DNA of 23,327 nucleotides from Larix sibirica (GCA_004151065.3 NWUY0300000194.1:8493-31819); one strand, 5' to 3'; shown: positions 1 to 10,747, counted from the stretch's first letter. Made by a program: numbers and translations. Notes: generated by a model from the sequence alone, not told the origin.

Positions 1-61
1 ATGATACACGATGTCAAATATACATCTCAAGTCAAATATAAACTATATCATATATATCTGG

Positions 62-874
62 TCAACGTCCAAAACCAGAGGCATTGGTACCTCCACCAAC
101 AAAGCCAAATAAATCAATACCTCCACTAGCTAGAGGCATCCTATCTAGAATATTCAAGGCCATGTTTGTAGTAGAAGATGGTGGATGGTCATCTGTACAT
201 GGAGGAGAGGGTGGTCATTTGACATGTAGTGGATTCAATAGACATGTTGTTGGGTCATTTGTGTGTGCAGGAGAGGGTGGTTGACCAACCAATGGACGAG
301 GAGATGGTGGTCGTTTTTCATGGTGAGGAGGAGGAGATGGATGAGATGGTGGTTGATAAACTCAATGAGGTGAAGGAGGAGGTGTAGGAGGATCTGGATG
401 AGATGGTGGTTCTTCGACTCAATGAGGTGAAGGAGTGGGTGTAGGAGGATCTATATGAGATGGTGGTTGGTCAACTAGGTGAGGTGAAGGAGGAGCTGGA
501 TGATATGGTGGTTGGTCAACTCGGTGAGGTGAAGGAGGAGGTGGAGGAGGAGCTAGATGAGATGGTGGTTGTTCAACTTAGTGAGGTGATGAAGGAGGTG
601 GAGGAGGAGCTAGATGAGATGGTGGTTGGTCAACTTAGTGAGGTGACAGAGGAAGTGGAGGAGGATCTGGATGAGATGGTGGCTGGTCAACTTGGTGAGG
701 TGAAGGAGGAGGTGGATAATGAGGATGGCCATCCTCATCGGATGGAGTAGACAAAGTCTCAATGTCATGGCCATCCATCAATGTTGCTATAAAGTTAGTA
801 GCTTTGATGATATGACATGCAAGAAGCATCATATTTCCAAGAAGGTATGACGTGCAAGAACAAGCTACTTTCAT
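62..874 (-). pseudogene. proline-rich repeat protein, broken reading frame
   Basis: Read on the minus strand from an ATG at 874, one frame runs to a TGA at 62-64. It is interrupted only by stops whose plus-strand triplets lie at 635, 578, 419, 362 and 215, all in the same register. The first 50 or so codons are mixed (CHIIKATNF, MDGHDIETL). The centre is a 19-residue repeat of the type PPPSPH-x-VDQPPSHP, resembling extensin or other hydroxyproline-rich proteins. The tail is glycine-rich (LASGGIDLFGFVGGG). Four of the five stops sit at the x position, where intact units have Gln, Arg or Leu, so they look like single transitions from CAA or CGA. The codon before the ATG is TAA, so this is either the true start or an exon edge. 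No signal peptide is visible. The family is not recognised, and the plus-strand reading of the repeats (acidic, EVKEEVEEELDE) is the alternative. Confidence 0.45.
340..726. repeat. 57-bp tandem repeat, seven units
   Basis: Units start at 340, 397, 454, 499, 556, 613 and 670. All are 57 bp except the third, which is 45 bp. Each begins with GATGAGATGGTGGTT or a close variant and continues through a purine-rich stretch (GAGGTGAAGGAGGAGG). A more diverged purine-rich stretch at about 170-339 may hold older copies. The unit length and the 12-bp deletion are multiples of three, so translation register is kept on both strands. Confidence 0.9.
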
Positions 875-1689
875 TTACACATGTGTCAGGAAGTTAATAA
901 TTATCGATGCATTTTCATACTATTAACTAAAGTTTTTTTTTAATTAATTGCATAAAAATTTTTCTTATATGTAAATATTTTTTTTGCATAAATCAATTAA
1001 TTAGTTAATCTATTTCATTCTCATAAATTAATGCACAAATGGTTATATATAATTGCATCTTGTTTACTTACTGGACTAACTTTCTCATTTTGAAAGCCTT
1101 CTTGCATTCAATAGCGCATATCATATCCCGCTGTCACTAATTTATGATTTTAACGTCAATGATCAATATTGGAATATCCAATCTATCCAAGGGCTCCAAA
1201 TGCAACATGGGATTCCATCCTCTTATTTTCCCCTTGACCAGCCCTCCAAGGGTGTTTTCGGCGTTGTTGTATGAACCATGTCATTTTGAGAATCAACATA
1301 TCCAATGGAAATTCACAACTATTGATTACTAATGGAGGAAATATTATGGAGAAAAATCGATAATATTAAACTTAGTATGGGAGACTATAAATTATCGATC
1401 CCCCGGAATGTCATTCCTACTAGAAGAGTAGATGTGAGTCAAGTGTTTTAGTGGTTAAGAAATTTGGGCATAGGGATACAAACCATAACGAATTATTCAT
1501 GATTTTAACTATATGAAATTAAATATTAACTCAATGGACTAAAATATCAATCTTCTCATATCATCATCAGTTGAAATAGAATGGAAAATACCCTTAAAAA
1601 GGGTGGTAGTGGAGTTATTGCTGGAATTTATTCTATGGAAGTGAAGTAGGAAGGTGAAAAATTCCATTAGAATTAAAATATACCTTGGA
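875..1689. other. AT-rich interval, no gene recognised
   Basis: Long T and A runs surround 920-1000, and no reading frame here shows a recognisable domain. A perfect 9-bp inverted repeat, ATCGATAAT and ATTATCGAT, lies at about 1355-1400 with a roughly 29-base spacer. The stretch may include decayed 5' sequence (gag, protease or LTR) of the gypsy element that starts to be readable near 1690, but nothing identifiable remains. Confidence 0.5.
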
Positions 1690-3205
1690 AAACCATCATA
1701 TATTCTTCCAAGAAATTCCTAAGAGTCTACCTCCATCTAGAGATCATGAACATCAAATTGAGCTCATATGTAGAAGTAAACCACCTAATAGAAGATTGAA
1801 TCGATACTCATTTCAAAAAAAGAGTGAGATTTAGAAAAAGGTTCAAGGCATGATGGATGTTGGTATTATTCACCAAGCATTTGTTCCTTTTTATCCCAAG
1901 TAGTGATGGTGAGAATAAAGGATATATGTTGGAGGATGTGTGATGATTATAGAAATATAAACAAATTCAACATCAAGGATAAAATACACATTCCCGTAAT
2001 GATCTATTGGATGAGCATAATGGGGTAAATTACTTCACAAAGTTAGATATTAAATCAAATTCCATCATACCATATTTAGATAAGATGACATTCATAAAAT
2101 AACCAATAACCTTTAAAACAAATGACAAGCACTTTGAATTCTTGGTCATTCATGTTGGGTTTACTATTGCTTTTTTAACTTTTCAGTGACCTATGAAAAA
2201 TATTTTCTAACTTTATATTATATTTTTTTTTGTCGTTCTTCTCTAATGATATAAAATTATCTATACAAAATCATGGGAATAACACCTTAAAGATGTGGAT
2301 AAATTCCTAAAAATATTTGAGATCAATGAATTGTATCCATAAAGGTCCAAGTGTGATACTGGGAAACAAGAAGTGAGTATTTGGGTCATATTGTTTGAAA
2401 TTAAGGGATCAAAATTGGCCCTCAAAAGTTTTGTACTATCATAATATGGTCCATGGATATGAACATCAAGGGTCCTAGAGGGTATTATAGAAAATTTGTT
2501 AATAATTATGCACACATTGTAGCCACACTCACATATCTTTTGAAGAAGAATTCATTTGTGTGGAGTGAAGAGGCTATCTTAGAATTCTTAAACATAATGG
2601 ATTCTATGACCTCTACACTAGTGTTTTCTACACCTAATTTTGGTATCTACACCTAATTTTGGTAAAACATTCATAGTAGAATGTGATGCATCAATGTAAG
2701 GAATTAGAGAAATATTAATAAAATTAGGGAGACCACTAGTTTTTGAAAGTAAATAACTCAAGGTAAAATATTTGGTGAAGTCTACTTATGGAAACAAAAT
2801 GCCGACTATTTTATCAAGAAATGCCAACAATATCTCACCAAAAGGCACTTTAAAGTCAATATGGATCATGCCAACCTAAAATTATTTTTGGAGAAAACAT
2901 TATCTTTAGAAGAGAGACTAAATTCAGTAACTAAAATGAAAGGTTTTTATTTTGAAATAATATACAAAAAAGGAAAGTATAATGTTATATAAAATGACCT
3001 CGCGTGAATAGAAGGACCTTCCATTTTCTATGCCATTACATATTCCATTCCTAGGTTTTTGGAAGAATATTTCCATGCATGGAAATCAAACAATAGTATT
3101 AAATAGAAAAGAATTGTCTAAAAGAAGGAAATAAATCTATAGAGAATTTGGATTGGAAGAGAGATACCCTTAAGTACAAGGATATAATAATTTTACACCT
3201 TTAAT
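1690..3205 (+). pseudogene. Ty3/gypsy pol relic: reverse transcriptase and RNase H
   Basis: The RT is readable from a lead-in at about 1695 (FQEIPKSLPPSRDHEHQIEL), through DVGIIHQA near 1857 and CDDYRNINKFNIKD near 1935-1985, to YFTKLDIKS at 2031-2057. The finger/thumb part GYYRKFVNNYAHI and LLKKNSFVWSEEA lies at about 2475-2580. The RNase H start, VECDAS, is at 2676-2693 with its Asp codon at 2685. RNase H continues to a tail near 3020-3190 (EGPSIFYAI, then WKRDTLKYKD). In the element's life this enzyme copied its RNA into cDNA in cytoplasmic particles. The copy is dead: there are many stops and frameshifts, and the region of the catalytic YxDD motif (about 2236-2262) now reads as stops in the RT frame. 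Gag and protease are missing upstream. Integrase from the same element resumes at about 3960. Confidence 0.85.
2628..2665. repeat. 19-bp tandem duplication in RNase H region
   Basis: The string CTACACCTAATTTTGGTA begins at 2628 and again at 2647, a 19-bp direct duplication. Because 19 is not a multiple of three, it shifts the frame just before the RNase H VECDAS motif. Confidence 0.9.
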
Positions 3206-3309
3206 ACAAAAAATGAAACAATAAATACTAAGGGAGGCTTGAAACTTCGGGGATACACTATGCGAACCTATGACATAGTACATGCATTCATGGGATATTA
3301 AAGAATACC

Positions 3310-3421
3310 CCTAATTTCACTAGATATTAAGGAATTCCTTCAAAATTCCTTTCATTTAACCCTCCAACCAATACAACTTTCTAAAAAAAAACCCTATTTT
3401 CACTAGATATCATAGGAATCC
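3310..3421. repeat. degenerate 83-bp direct repeat
   Basis: CCTAATTTCACTAGATATTA at 3310 recurs as CCTATTTTCACTAGATATCA at 3393, each followed by a GGAATTCC- or GGAATCC-like stretch. The period is 83 bp. It lies inside the putative insertion. Confidence 0.6.
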
Positions 3422-3624
3422 ATTTTTTTCCATGGCATTTTGAATACCCCCTTTTTTTTTTTTTACCCTTAGTATGGTGACATAGCACAACTCTTATAAC
3501 TGCTAGAAACCTTGCAAGGGTAAATGTGAAATATTAGTGAGAGAACATATTTCAAGATGCATAACAAGTCCTTGAACATATATTGAATTCATAGATAGTT
3601 GTTCCAAATTGCTTCACACCACAT

Positions 3625-3730
3625 TCACTCACAAATCATACTTGTTCAAACACCACTTTCACTCCAAACACAATTGGATCCAGACCACTTTCACACACAT
3701 ATCATACTTATTCAACCACTAACTTGAATT
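3625..3730. repeat. degenerate 66-bp direct repeat
   Basis: CATACTTGTTCAA at 3637 and CATACTTATTCAA at 3703 sit in similar CAC-rich surroundings (CACCACTTTCAC and ACCACTTTCACACAC). The spacing is 66 bp, also within the putative insertion. Confidence 0.55.
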
Positions 3731-3959
3731 CACACACAATGAATTCACATGAACATTAGACATAGAATACATATTCAAGCCCCCTAACACCCTATTCAAC
3801 TACCTAGATAAATAATTATAATCCACACTAATATCTATATGTTTTTTGTATATTAAAATAACCCTTGGCCCTTATATACTAGGCAATATATTTCTTCCAT
3901 TTTTTAGAGTATATTAAATCCCTCGATATGAAATCATATGTTATAATATTTTCCAATTA

Positions 3960-5222
3960 GTGAGCCCACCATGACTTGTAATTCTCCTATGAAATGACAT
4001 TTGTTGTTCCTTAAAACATATCAAATGATAGAAAAAAAATTATTTTTAGAAGGAAGCAAGAATGATATTCAAAATCTTGCAAAAGAATGTGAAGGTGCCA
4101 AAGAAATACAAGAGATACTATCGAGACTCTAGGATTGCTTCAATCCTTACAAATACCTAATAAAATGGGAATACATATCAATGGATTTCATAATATGATT
4201 ACTAAAATAAGAAGGTAAAGATGTTATTTTTGTGGTTGTAGATAGACTAACAAATATGCATAGTTTGGAGGAATTCAAATTACATACACCTGAACCCAAG
4301 TGGCAGAAGTTTACGTGAAATAAATTCATAATATTTATTGTATTCATATGGTAATAGTAAGTGATAGACATCCAAAATTAATTAGAAATGCTTAAAAAGA
4401 TTGATGGAAAATAACAGGGACAACATTATCCATGAGTTAAACATATCATCCAAAAACATATAGTCAAACTGAAATAGTGAACACATGTTTAGAGGCTTAT
4501 CTTCATTACTATTATTTAGACAAATAATCTTAATGGGTCAACTAGAGGGATTCCTCTAGTAGAATGTTGATGTAATACAACCTATCACACAACTATTAAG
4601 ATGTGTTCATTTCAATCTCTTTATCGACATCCAAATTCTATTATCACATCTTATTTATAGGACCATCCAAAGTATATGTAGTAAAATTATTATCACATCT
4701 TATTAAAAAGAATCAAGAATATTTGCAAATAATAAAAGGAAACCTTTAAGTGGACCAAATACAATGAAGAAACAAGCACATTAACAATGCAATGAAAGAC
4801 AAATCGAGGTAGGGGATTGGATAAATATGTGGTTCCAATCATATAAGCAATCCATCATCTAAGCAATCTCAAACAAAATAATAATCATAAACTAGATCCA
4901 AAATTTTATGGACCCTACAAGATCTAAGAAGTGTCTTATGAGCTAGATTCACCTTCTTCACACATTCATAAGGTTTTCCATGTCTCCTACCTAAAAATAA
5001 TTGTTGGACATATTATAAATGTTGAGCTTATAGAAATAGATGAAGAAGAAAAAGAAATTTGTGAACTAGAATAAATTATTTATATATCAACAATGTATTT
5101 CTCTTCAAAATAGAATCATTATAGAGTACCTAATACGGTGGAAGAAGATTCCTCTAGAAGAAGCTACATGGGAAGATAACCAAATTGAAGAAACATTTGC
5201 AATGATCCCATTATATTGAACT
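3960..5222 (+). pseudogene. Ty3/gypsy pol relic: integrase and chromodomain
   Basis: Integrase joins the cDNA copy to host chromatin. The zinc-binding N-terminal region is represented by LKTYQMI (about 4012) and a cysteine-poor KECEGAKE segment. The catalytic core begins with YISMDFI, its first Asp codon at 4184. VIFVVVDRLT follows at about 4225-4254. The second Asp is in IVSDRHP (codon 4363) and the Glu is in YHPKTYSQTEIVN (codon 4471). Spacings are 59 and 35 residues, matching the D,D35E arrangement. The C-terminal part is scrambled (HIHKVFHVSYLK-like at about 4963-5000). It ends in EYLIRWKKIPLEEATWED at about 5124-5177, the core of a chromodomain that in this group is thought to guide integration into heterochromatin. 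Numerous stops and shifts make it non-functional. No 3' LTR was recognised after 5222. Confidence 0.85.
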
Positions 5223-6439
5223 GCATAGACCTACATACCATCATGCACCAAATTACGTGAAAGTATATACTAAAAAATCATCAATATAAATATTTTAAAA
5301 AATGGGTCATGTTTTAAAAAAAAATATTGCATTTTATAGATTAAAAAGCATTGGTATGTAACCCTTCCACATGCACTAAGGTAGATTTTTTTAATTATAG
5401 GTTTTTTTAAATTATCAAAATTTTCACATTATATATATATACACACTGGTGTGTAAAAACACCAACCACGCTGATATTCGTTCAAGTATATAAAAAATCG
5501 ATGCATCTAATACCTACCATTAATGCATTAATGTATTGAGACATGATGCACACAATGATAGATTAAATTTATAAAAAAAAACATTTCTACCATTAACTCT
5601 TTGTTTCACACCCATACAAGCATTAATGCTCACCATCTCTTATGACTTCCCATTTCTCAATGTTATTGGATTAATCGATTCCTCAATTCCTTCGCTTCCG
5701 TAATAGACTTGCGTTTGTTTTGGAATTTTTCCAAATGGTACCAAAATTTTCATTTATCTCTATGAGGAAATCGTGCCTTCTCAGTAGAGTAAAAACTAGG
5801 TTTTTTTTTTAATCACCCAATTTACATTTTCTATGGATTAAAATTTAGAATTTAGTTTTAATTTTGTTGTTTTTCAATTTTTATTTTGTAAACATTCTAT
5901 TGATGCATCCATGGTATTCGACTTGCCTTATATATCNGCCTTGAGTCCATTTGAATTTATTTTGCTCTATAAATTTACTTTTGTGTGATCTCTAAAATCA
6001 TCCCATCCACTAGAGAGCATCTAGGTTTGTGCATTGCAACCGTGTACTTAAATCTTGAAATCTTTTCCATGCTAAGAAATCATAACACATATTATATAGT
6101 CCCTGAATTGTTCTTGACCTTCTAATGAAAATATATTATTGTTAGCTTCTGGTGGGTATACCTTGACTAGTATAGAAGTGAGAAGGACTAAGCCAATGTA
6201 CAGATGGAAAGTTTACTTAACTAGTTACCAAGTTTCAATCCTCATGATTGCAAAAAAAATATTTGTACCGTGTAGACCTTGTATTAATATAATTTGAAGG
6301 AAGTATTAACCCTATCCCTAAGTTAATGAGCAATGAAACGCAATGAAACAAACTCAGCGGGGCTTAAAAAACATTATTATACCTTTCGTGAGGCATATAT
6401 TGTATTTTATTTTCTTTCAAACACTATTAATTCCACGAA
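5223..6439. other. AT-rich interval, no gene recognised
   Basis: Many A and T homopolymers occur here, with a short (TA)n stretch at about 5433-5442 and an uncalled base (n) at 5937. The first part should hold the 3' non-coding end of the gypsy relic, but no LTR pair or polypurine tract could be recognised. No reading frame gives a known domain. Confidence 0.5.
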
Positions 6440-6811
6440 GCAGGCAACATACCTTTTAGTCATTCCGTTTATAGAAGATACCATTTTTATAGATTTGGCT
6501 GCCCCAAGAAGATAGTGACAGATAACGCTAAAGCTCTTAGTTCCTTCAAGATTATATAATAAAATCCTGGGACTCACAGCTTAGGTCAACTTTATAGGTA
6601 GATACAAAAAGATTTTTTTAAACTGGTATATGGTCTGGAAGTGTCCCTACTCATTCAATTGTAAATTCCACAAACCACCTTGTTTGAAATAATCAAAACA
6701 CATCATCAGGATTCACGACGATACCAGTCGTACACATGAATAATTGGTCTCGAGCGTATGCCGTGAGGCAGTATATATTGTATTCGATTTTCAGTCAAAC
6801 ACTATTAGTTC
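6389..6811. repeat. 48-bp direct repeats flanking an integrase scrap
   Basis: CGTGAGGCATATATTGTATT begins at 6389 and CGTGAGGCAGTATATATTGT begins at 6762. Both continue with similar sequence ending in CAAACACTATTA followed by ATTCC or GTTCT (to about 6434 and 6811). The copies are in the same orientation, about 373 bp apart, and bracket the integrase fragment. Confidence 0.75.
6440..6680 (+). pseudogene. second gypsy integrase fragment
   Basis: After the segment KQATYLLVIPFIEDTIF, a one-base shift at about 6491 leads into RFGCPKKIVTDNAKALSSFK, the integrase core segment carrying the second catalytic Asp (TDN). A short way on, LVYGLEVSLLIQL at about 6622-6660 matches the conserved YG-x-EA-x-LP-x-E region downstream of the core. 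It differs from the integrase at 3960-5222 (SDRHP type), so it comes from another lineage of gypsy element. The normal spacing between these motifs is shortened, indicating internal loss. No other part of this element was recognised nearby. Confidence 0.65.
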
Positions 6812-6829
6812 TTACTCTGACTAAAAATT

Positions 6830-9363
6830 TATTTCGATTTACCTAACTCTTACCTTATAGATTTTTTTTATTTATTTCTATCCATTATTATAAATTCATT
6901 TATCTAACCTGTTATTGGTTTCAATGACTTATTACCAGAGACTTGCTTGTTTATGCTAAGTTTTTGCATACCTCGAGGTGTTATTGTTGTGCTTGTTCCG
7001 AAGATGGTGAAATGCTCTGTATATTGCTACGCCGCCTTCCTGCATCACGTCGATATTGCTGCACCGCCTGGGATGCACCGTCTTCTTACAGTTTTCTACA
7101 CCACTTCACTGCCTTCCTGGACTGCACCGCCTTATTACAATTTTATGCACTGCTTGAATATGCTTGCTTATTTAGCTTATTATCCTACAAGTACACAGAA
7201 TTTTACCACGACTTATCGAATGAGCCATGCCAATTCACATGTCTTGGAAACCAGAACGGGAATTGAGCGCTGGTGATGCACCTTCCGCCGTCAGTCAGAA
7301 CTTCTTGCCTATATCTTCTGTCACCGTTATCACAGGTATTAGTCTAGTTCTCTAGTTGGTCGATATTAATCCAGCTCCAGGCCTAGAGGTACCACATCGA
7401 CTCCGCCTAAATGCATCAGATATCCTGGTCACCACCATGGGATTGCGCTTGTTTTAGACTTCAATCTCCCTAAATGTTTTTAATCATCACTTTATTTTGC
7501 AAGTAGAGGGAACCTCATAGAAACTGAAGTTCAGTTATTGATCCAATTGCTGTAGTCAAAGGTTGCTTTGCAGAATACAAGCAGAGAAAGTAGGCACTCC
7601 AATACATTGATAATTACGACAGAGAGCATCAAATTCTCTGAGAATTTACTGCATCAAGGTGATAGTCTTAAATGTTTTCTGTTATTATTTCTAAACAATG
7701 TTTGTACACTGCACTGTTCCATGTAAATAATAGAATAAAACTTTCATTTTTATGTACATTGCACTGCTACTTTCATTTACAGAAAAATCTCGGCTCCCAT
7801 GGAACATTATTTCGAATTGGAGAAAACAAGTATAATACACGAGCCTATCAATAAGTATGGCCTATGTCTATAACGAAATAGTAGCCCATCTCTCCATTTT
7901 ATAAGTAAACTCCATCCTATTATTATCCATTTCATGTTCATGATCGATATATTCTTATTATTGTCAGATAGATATGAGTTATTATCGACCAAAACCAGAG
8001 GAATGCATTTCCCAACCCCCACTTTACCCAAGGGAAATGAATTTGGGTGATGATGACCCCATGGAAGCGGATGTAGATGCGTCCAACCAGTGGCGCACCC
8101 AAATTCTCTTACCATGCTCACTGATTGAACCTTGCGAACTATATCCCTTATGTCTAGGCTTTGGCATCGATCTCCCTTCTAGGATTCGACATCTATCTTC
8201 CTTCTAGGCTTCGTCTAGTAGCATTCTATAGCATTCTATTGCTTTGTCCTTGGGATCGTGAATAGTGGAACTTTTTCACCCATCTGAAGCAGGGAAGCTC
8301 TGAAGCTGTGGCCTCACGGGGTTTTGATATGGTAGGCATTGAAGGTCACTAGCAGAGAGAAAGTATCCATTGGTGGTGTTGGCAAGGAAACTTAGGAAAA
8401 TATTTGGTTGGAATTCTTTGGTTTGGAGTCTACTGTACCAACATAAACTGAAATTCTAAAAACTAAATCTATTGATGCTGCAACGAAAAAAGTTGTAGTT
8501 AGTTTTTTCTTTGAAGTAATGTTATATGAGAAAGTGAACCCTATCTGCCTCGGGTCCGAGTGAACTAACCCTCTGAACAACATTCTTCTCGTCTTTTTAT
8601 TCACACAATGAGTTGTACAAGCGAAACTCCTATTCCATGTGGATGAAAAAAAACCTGGCACCACACATTCCATGCATGCAGCCTTAAACGTGTTGGTGGC
8701 TACTTCCATACGTTGGGTGGTGGTGGTCGTTTTTATGCTACGTTGCAATTATAAGAAAAACTCAGACAGGGAAGAGACACATGCAATCTTATTATGAGTG
8801 AAAACAATTATGTATTGGACGATATTCAAGTAATTATTCCCTTGAGATATAACACCTTTTCCATCTGCAATCTCCAAGTTGCATTCCAACCAAACACAAG
8901 GTTGGCGAGCTTTTCCACCATAGTTTAATTTATTATGTTACAGTATAGTTTTTCAAGTTTCAATATGTTTTTATTATATATATTTTTAATACTTTTATGC
9001 GAAATCATATATATATATATATATTTCGTATTTTTAATACTTTTAAGCATTGGTGCATCAATAACTTCAAAAATACCAATCGATGCAGGATAGAGACAAA
9101 AATATAATATACTAGGGATTATATTGCCCTATTTTTGTTAAGAAGGTAATCACTGTCGTGTTTGACCAAAGATCGATATTTTTGTTCTAGTATTAATTTT
9201 TACATGAATGGTAATAGCCTCATTTTTTTAATGGTATTTTTAAGGACAGATGCATGTTTAAGAAGAAATTGCAATAGTTACATTTGCAAATGAACACCAT
9301 GACTTGCCCTTTAAATTTTCTGATGTCAAAGGTTTTCAAATACATTCTACTTATGTAGTTCTA
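6830..9363. other. intergenic interval with no supportable gene
   Basis: Short open frames occur, the longest about 110-120 codons (6943-7276 in two overlapping frames, and 8392-8748 on the minus strand). None shows a domain, a repeated protein pattern or a codon signature. The 6990-7150 stretch is richer in GC and repeats GCACCGCC- or TGCACCG-like words, possibly a diverged repeat. Base composition changes again at about 7970-8340. Confidence 0.4.
8981..9048. repeat. 48-bp duplication around an (AT)9 microsatellite
   Basis: TATTTTTAATACTTTTATGC at 8981-9000 recurs as TATTTTTAATACTTTTAAGC at 9029-9048. Between them lies an AT dinucleotide run at about 9007-9024. Confidence 0.8.
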
Positions 9364-9612
9364 TTTTTTTATATTTGGCATTCCTCCAATAATCAAGCAA
9401 TTTTCAAATTGATTTTTAAATGTGCAATGGCAGCTTCAATGACTCACAAGCTCAACGCTCTCATTCCAAGGCTGAAAACAAACTCTACTTTTTTTGTATT
9501 TTCCATTTCTCCAATAACCAAGCAATTTTCAAATTGATTTTTAAATGTTCAATGGTATCTTCAATGACTCACAAGCTCAAAACTCTCATAATTCCAAGGC
9601 TGAAAACACTTT
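9364..9612. repeat. 125-bp tandem duplication, two copies
   Basis: CAAGCAATTTTCAAATTGAT starts at 9394 and 9519. The flanking words (CTCCAATAA before; TCAATGACTCACAAGCTCAA and TTCCAAGGCTGAAAACA after) are shared, so the period is 125 bp. The copies differ by several substitutions and a small insertion in the second. No known function is apparent. Confidence 0.9.
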
Positions 9613-10246
9613 GTTTAAGAGGATTTATTCTTCTCCTTTTCATAAAAAGAGCTACAAGCTACCATTCAATCTCTAAAGATTGCTAACCATATGAATGTGC
9701 AATTCAATTTCTAGAGATCTACAAAATTTAATGAACAATGGTGAGAATAACTAGCTAGGAGAAACAAATAATGCAGTGCAAAGGATGAGAAATGATATTG
9801 TTCTACCTTTTTAGATCTCAATGTTTTACCTTCCATTCAATAGATAGCCTCAAGGCCACTTCCAATTGCTAAGACGGCTCGACAATGATAAAATCGTTGA
9901 CAATGGAATATGTACAACGATGCTGACTAAGCGATTTTCCCAAGAGGGATGAATCATTGAGTTTCAAAATATAAATGCCCAATGGTCAACCATGTTTCAT
10001 TCCTCGTTTCATTTATAAAGAAAAAATCATGGGGTCGAAGACATTCTTTTGTTTTATTACTTGCTAGGCAAGTCATTTGCAATGCACTAATCAATAGGTA
10101 TACATGACTTATTTTTTAATTTGATTTTATTTTTAAATAAATTCTTGAAACCCATATGTATTTTTATGTAAAGTCTAATGTAATATATCAAATAGTAGAC
10201 GTGTTGGAAAACACCAACAAACCATTGTCAATGTCACCCATGACTA
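9613..10246. other. intergenic interval, nothing recognised
   Basis: No domain or RNA gene can be seen. A perfect TGTTGG...CCAACA inverted repeat at 10202-10219 forms only a short hairpin. Confidence 0.5.
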
Positions 10247-10487
10247 TCAACCTGCCGACGTTTTTCCCTACCAAACAACCTCAACAGGTATCTGTTGCCA
10301 TGCAAACTTGTTTATATTAGTCTTGGATTTAATTCATTAGGGCTTGCTTCACACAAGTGTGCAACAATATTCAACCTCCCGACGTTTTTCCCTACCAAAC
10401 AACCTCGACAGGTATCTGCTGCCATGCTGCCTTGTTTATATTAGTCTTGGATTTAATTCATTAGTGCTTGCTTCACACAAGTGTGCA
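10247..10487. repeat. 124-bp tandem duplication just upstream of the LINE
   Basis: Two highly similar copies start at 10247 and 10371. They share GACGTTTTTCCCTACCAAAC, AGGTATCTG and TATTAGTCTTGGATTTAATT, and both end at CACAAGTGTGCA (second copy ends near 10487). They differ at only a few positions, so this duplication is more recent than most of the window. It could be LINE promoter sequence or flanking DNA. Confidence 0.9.
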
Positions 10488-10714
10488 TAGACTCTCCTGG
10501 AACGATTATGCATAGAGGTTGATATGGATCAAAACCCTAGTGTTGGATAGCACTGGATCCATCAACTGCTCGATCAGGTTGATATGGAGCTTGGCCTTGA
10601 CATGATATCTGGGCTCGTTTACTACACGGTTGTTCTTGGTAAGCATCTCGCCCGTATTTTCATGTGTTTGAGTTTATTTGACTCTGGTCGCTCTCGTCTG
10701 TTTTGTCGAGGCTA

Positions 10715-10747
10715 GGGCTTGGGGTCCGAGGTTTTGGGGTTAGTGGG
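10715..10747 (+). other. G-quadruplex candidate in the LINE leader
   Basis: Four runs of three or more G occur at 10715-10717, 10721-10724, 10736-10739 and 10745-10747, with loops of 3, 11 and 5 bases. A second G/T-rich stretch (GTTTTGGGGTTTTGGG) lies at about 10933-10950. The middle loop is long, so folding is uncertain. Confidence 0.3.

Larger units (their letters stand above)
3205..3960. mobile_element. non-coding insertion within the gypsy relic, type unknown
   Basis: The gypsy polyprotein is readable up to about 3200 and again from about 3960, where the HHCC region of integrase begins (SPMK, then LKTYQMI). The intervening 750 bp or so encode nothing recognisable, although related elements need only a short protein linker there. 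The stretch is AT-rich with a T run near 3451-3464 and two degenerate internal duplications. I cannot define terminal inverted repeats or LTR ends. TATAATA occurs on both sides (3181 and 3950 areas), but this is too weak to call a target duplication. It could be a MITE, a short solo LTR, or filler DNA. Confidence 0.45.

Noticed and set aside
460-750. Plus-strand acidic coiled-coil protein in the 57-bp repeats
   Set aside because: The open frame covers only the later units, has stops in the first two, and no flanking coding sequence, whereas the minus-strand frame extends through both flanks. Not fully excluded.
1445-1485. tRNA-like or SINE A/B boxes (TAGTGGTTAAGA, then GGGATACAAACC)
   Set aside because: The B box fits poorly, there is no cloverleaf, and no SINE end or A tail follows.
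5440-5465. Hairpin GGTGTG...AACACC as a terminator or element end
   Set aside because: The stem is too short and there is no partner sequence or target duplication.
6943-7276. Two overlapping open frames of about 108 codons
   Set aside because: Frames of this size are expected by chance; composition is Cys/Tyr/Leu-rich with no domain, and neither frame is better supported than the other.
8369-8392. P-loop-like IGGVGKET, suggesting an NB-ARC resistance-gene fragment
   Set aside because: The residue after GK is Glu instead of Thr or Ser, a stop follows at once, and no RNBS, GLPL or LRR pattern appears nearby in any frame.
8392-8748. 118-codon minus-strand open frame
   Set aside because: No recognisable domain, repeat or neighbouring exon; one isolated frame of this length is weak evidence.
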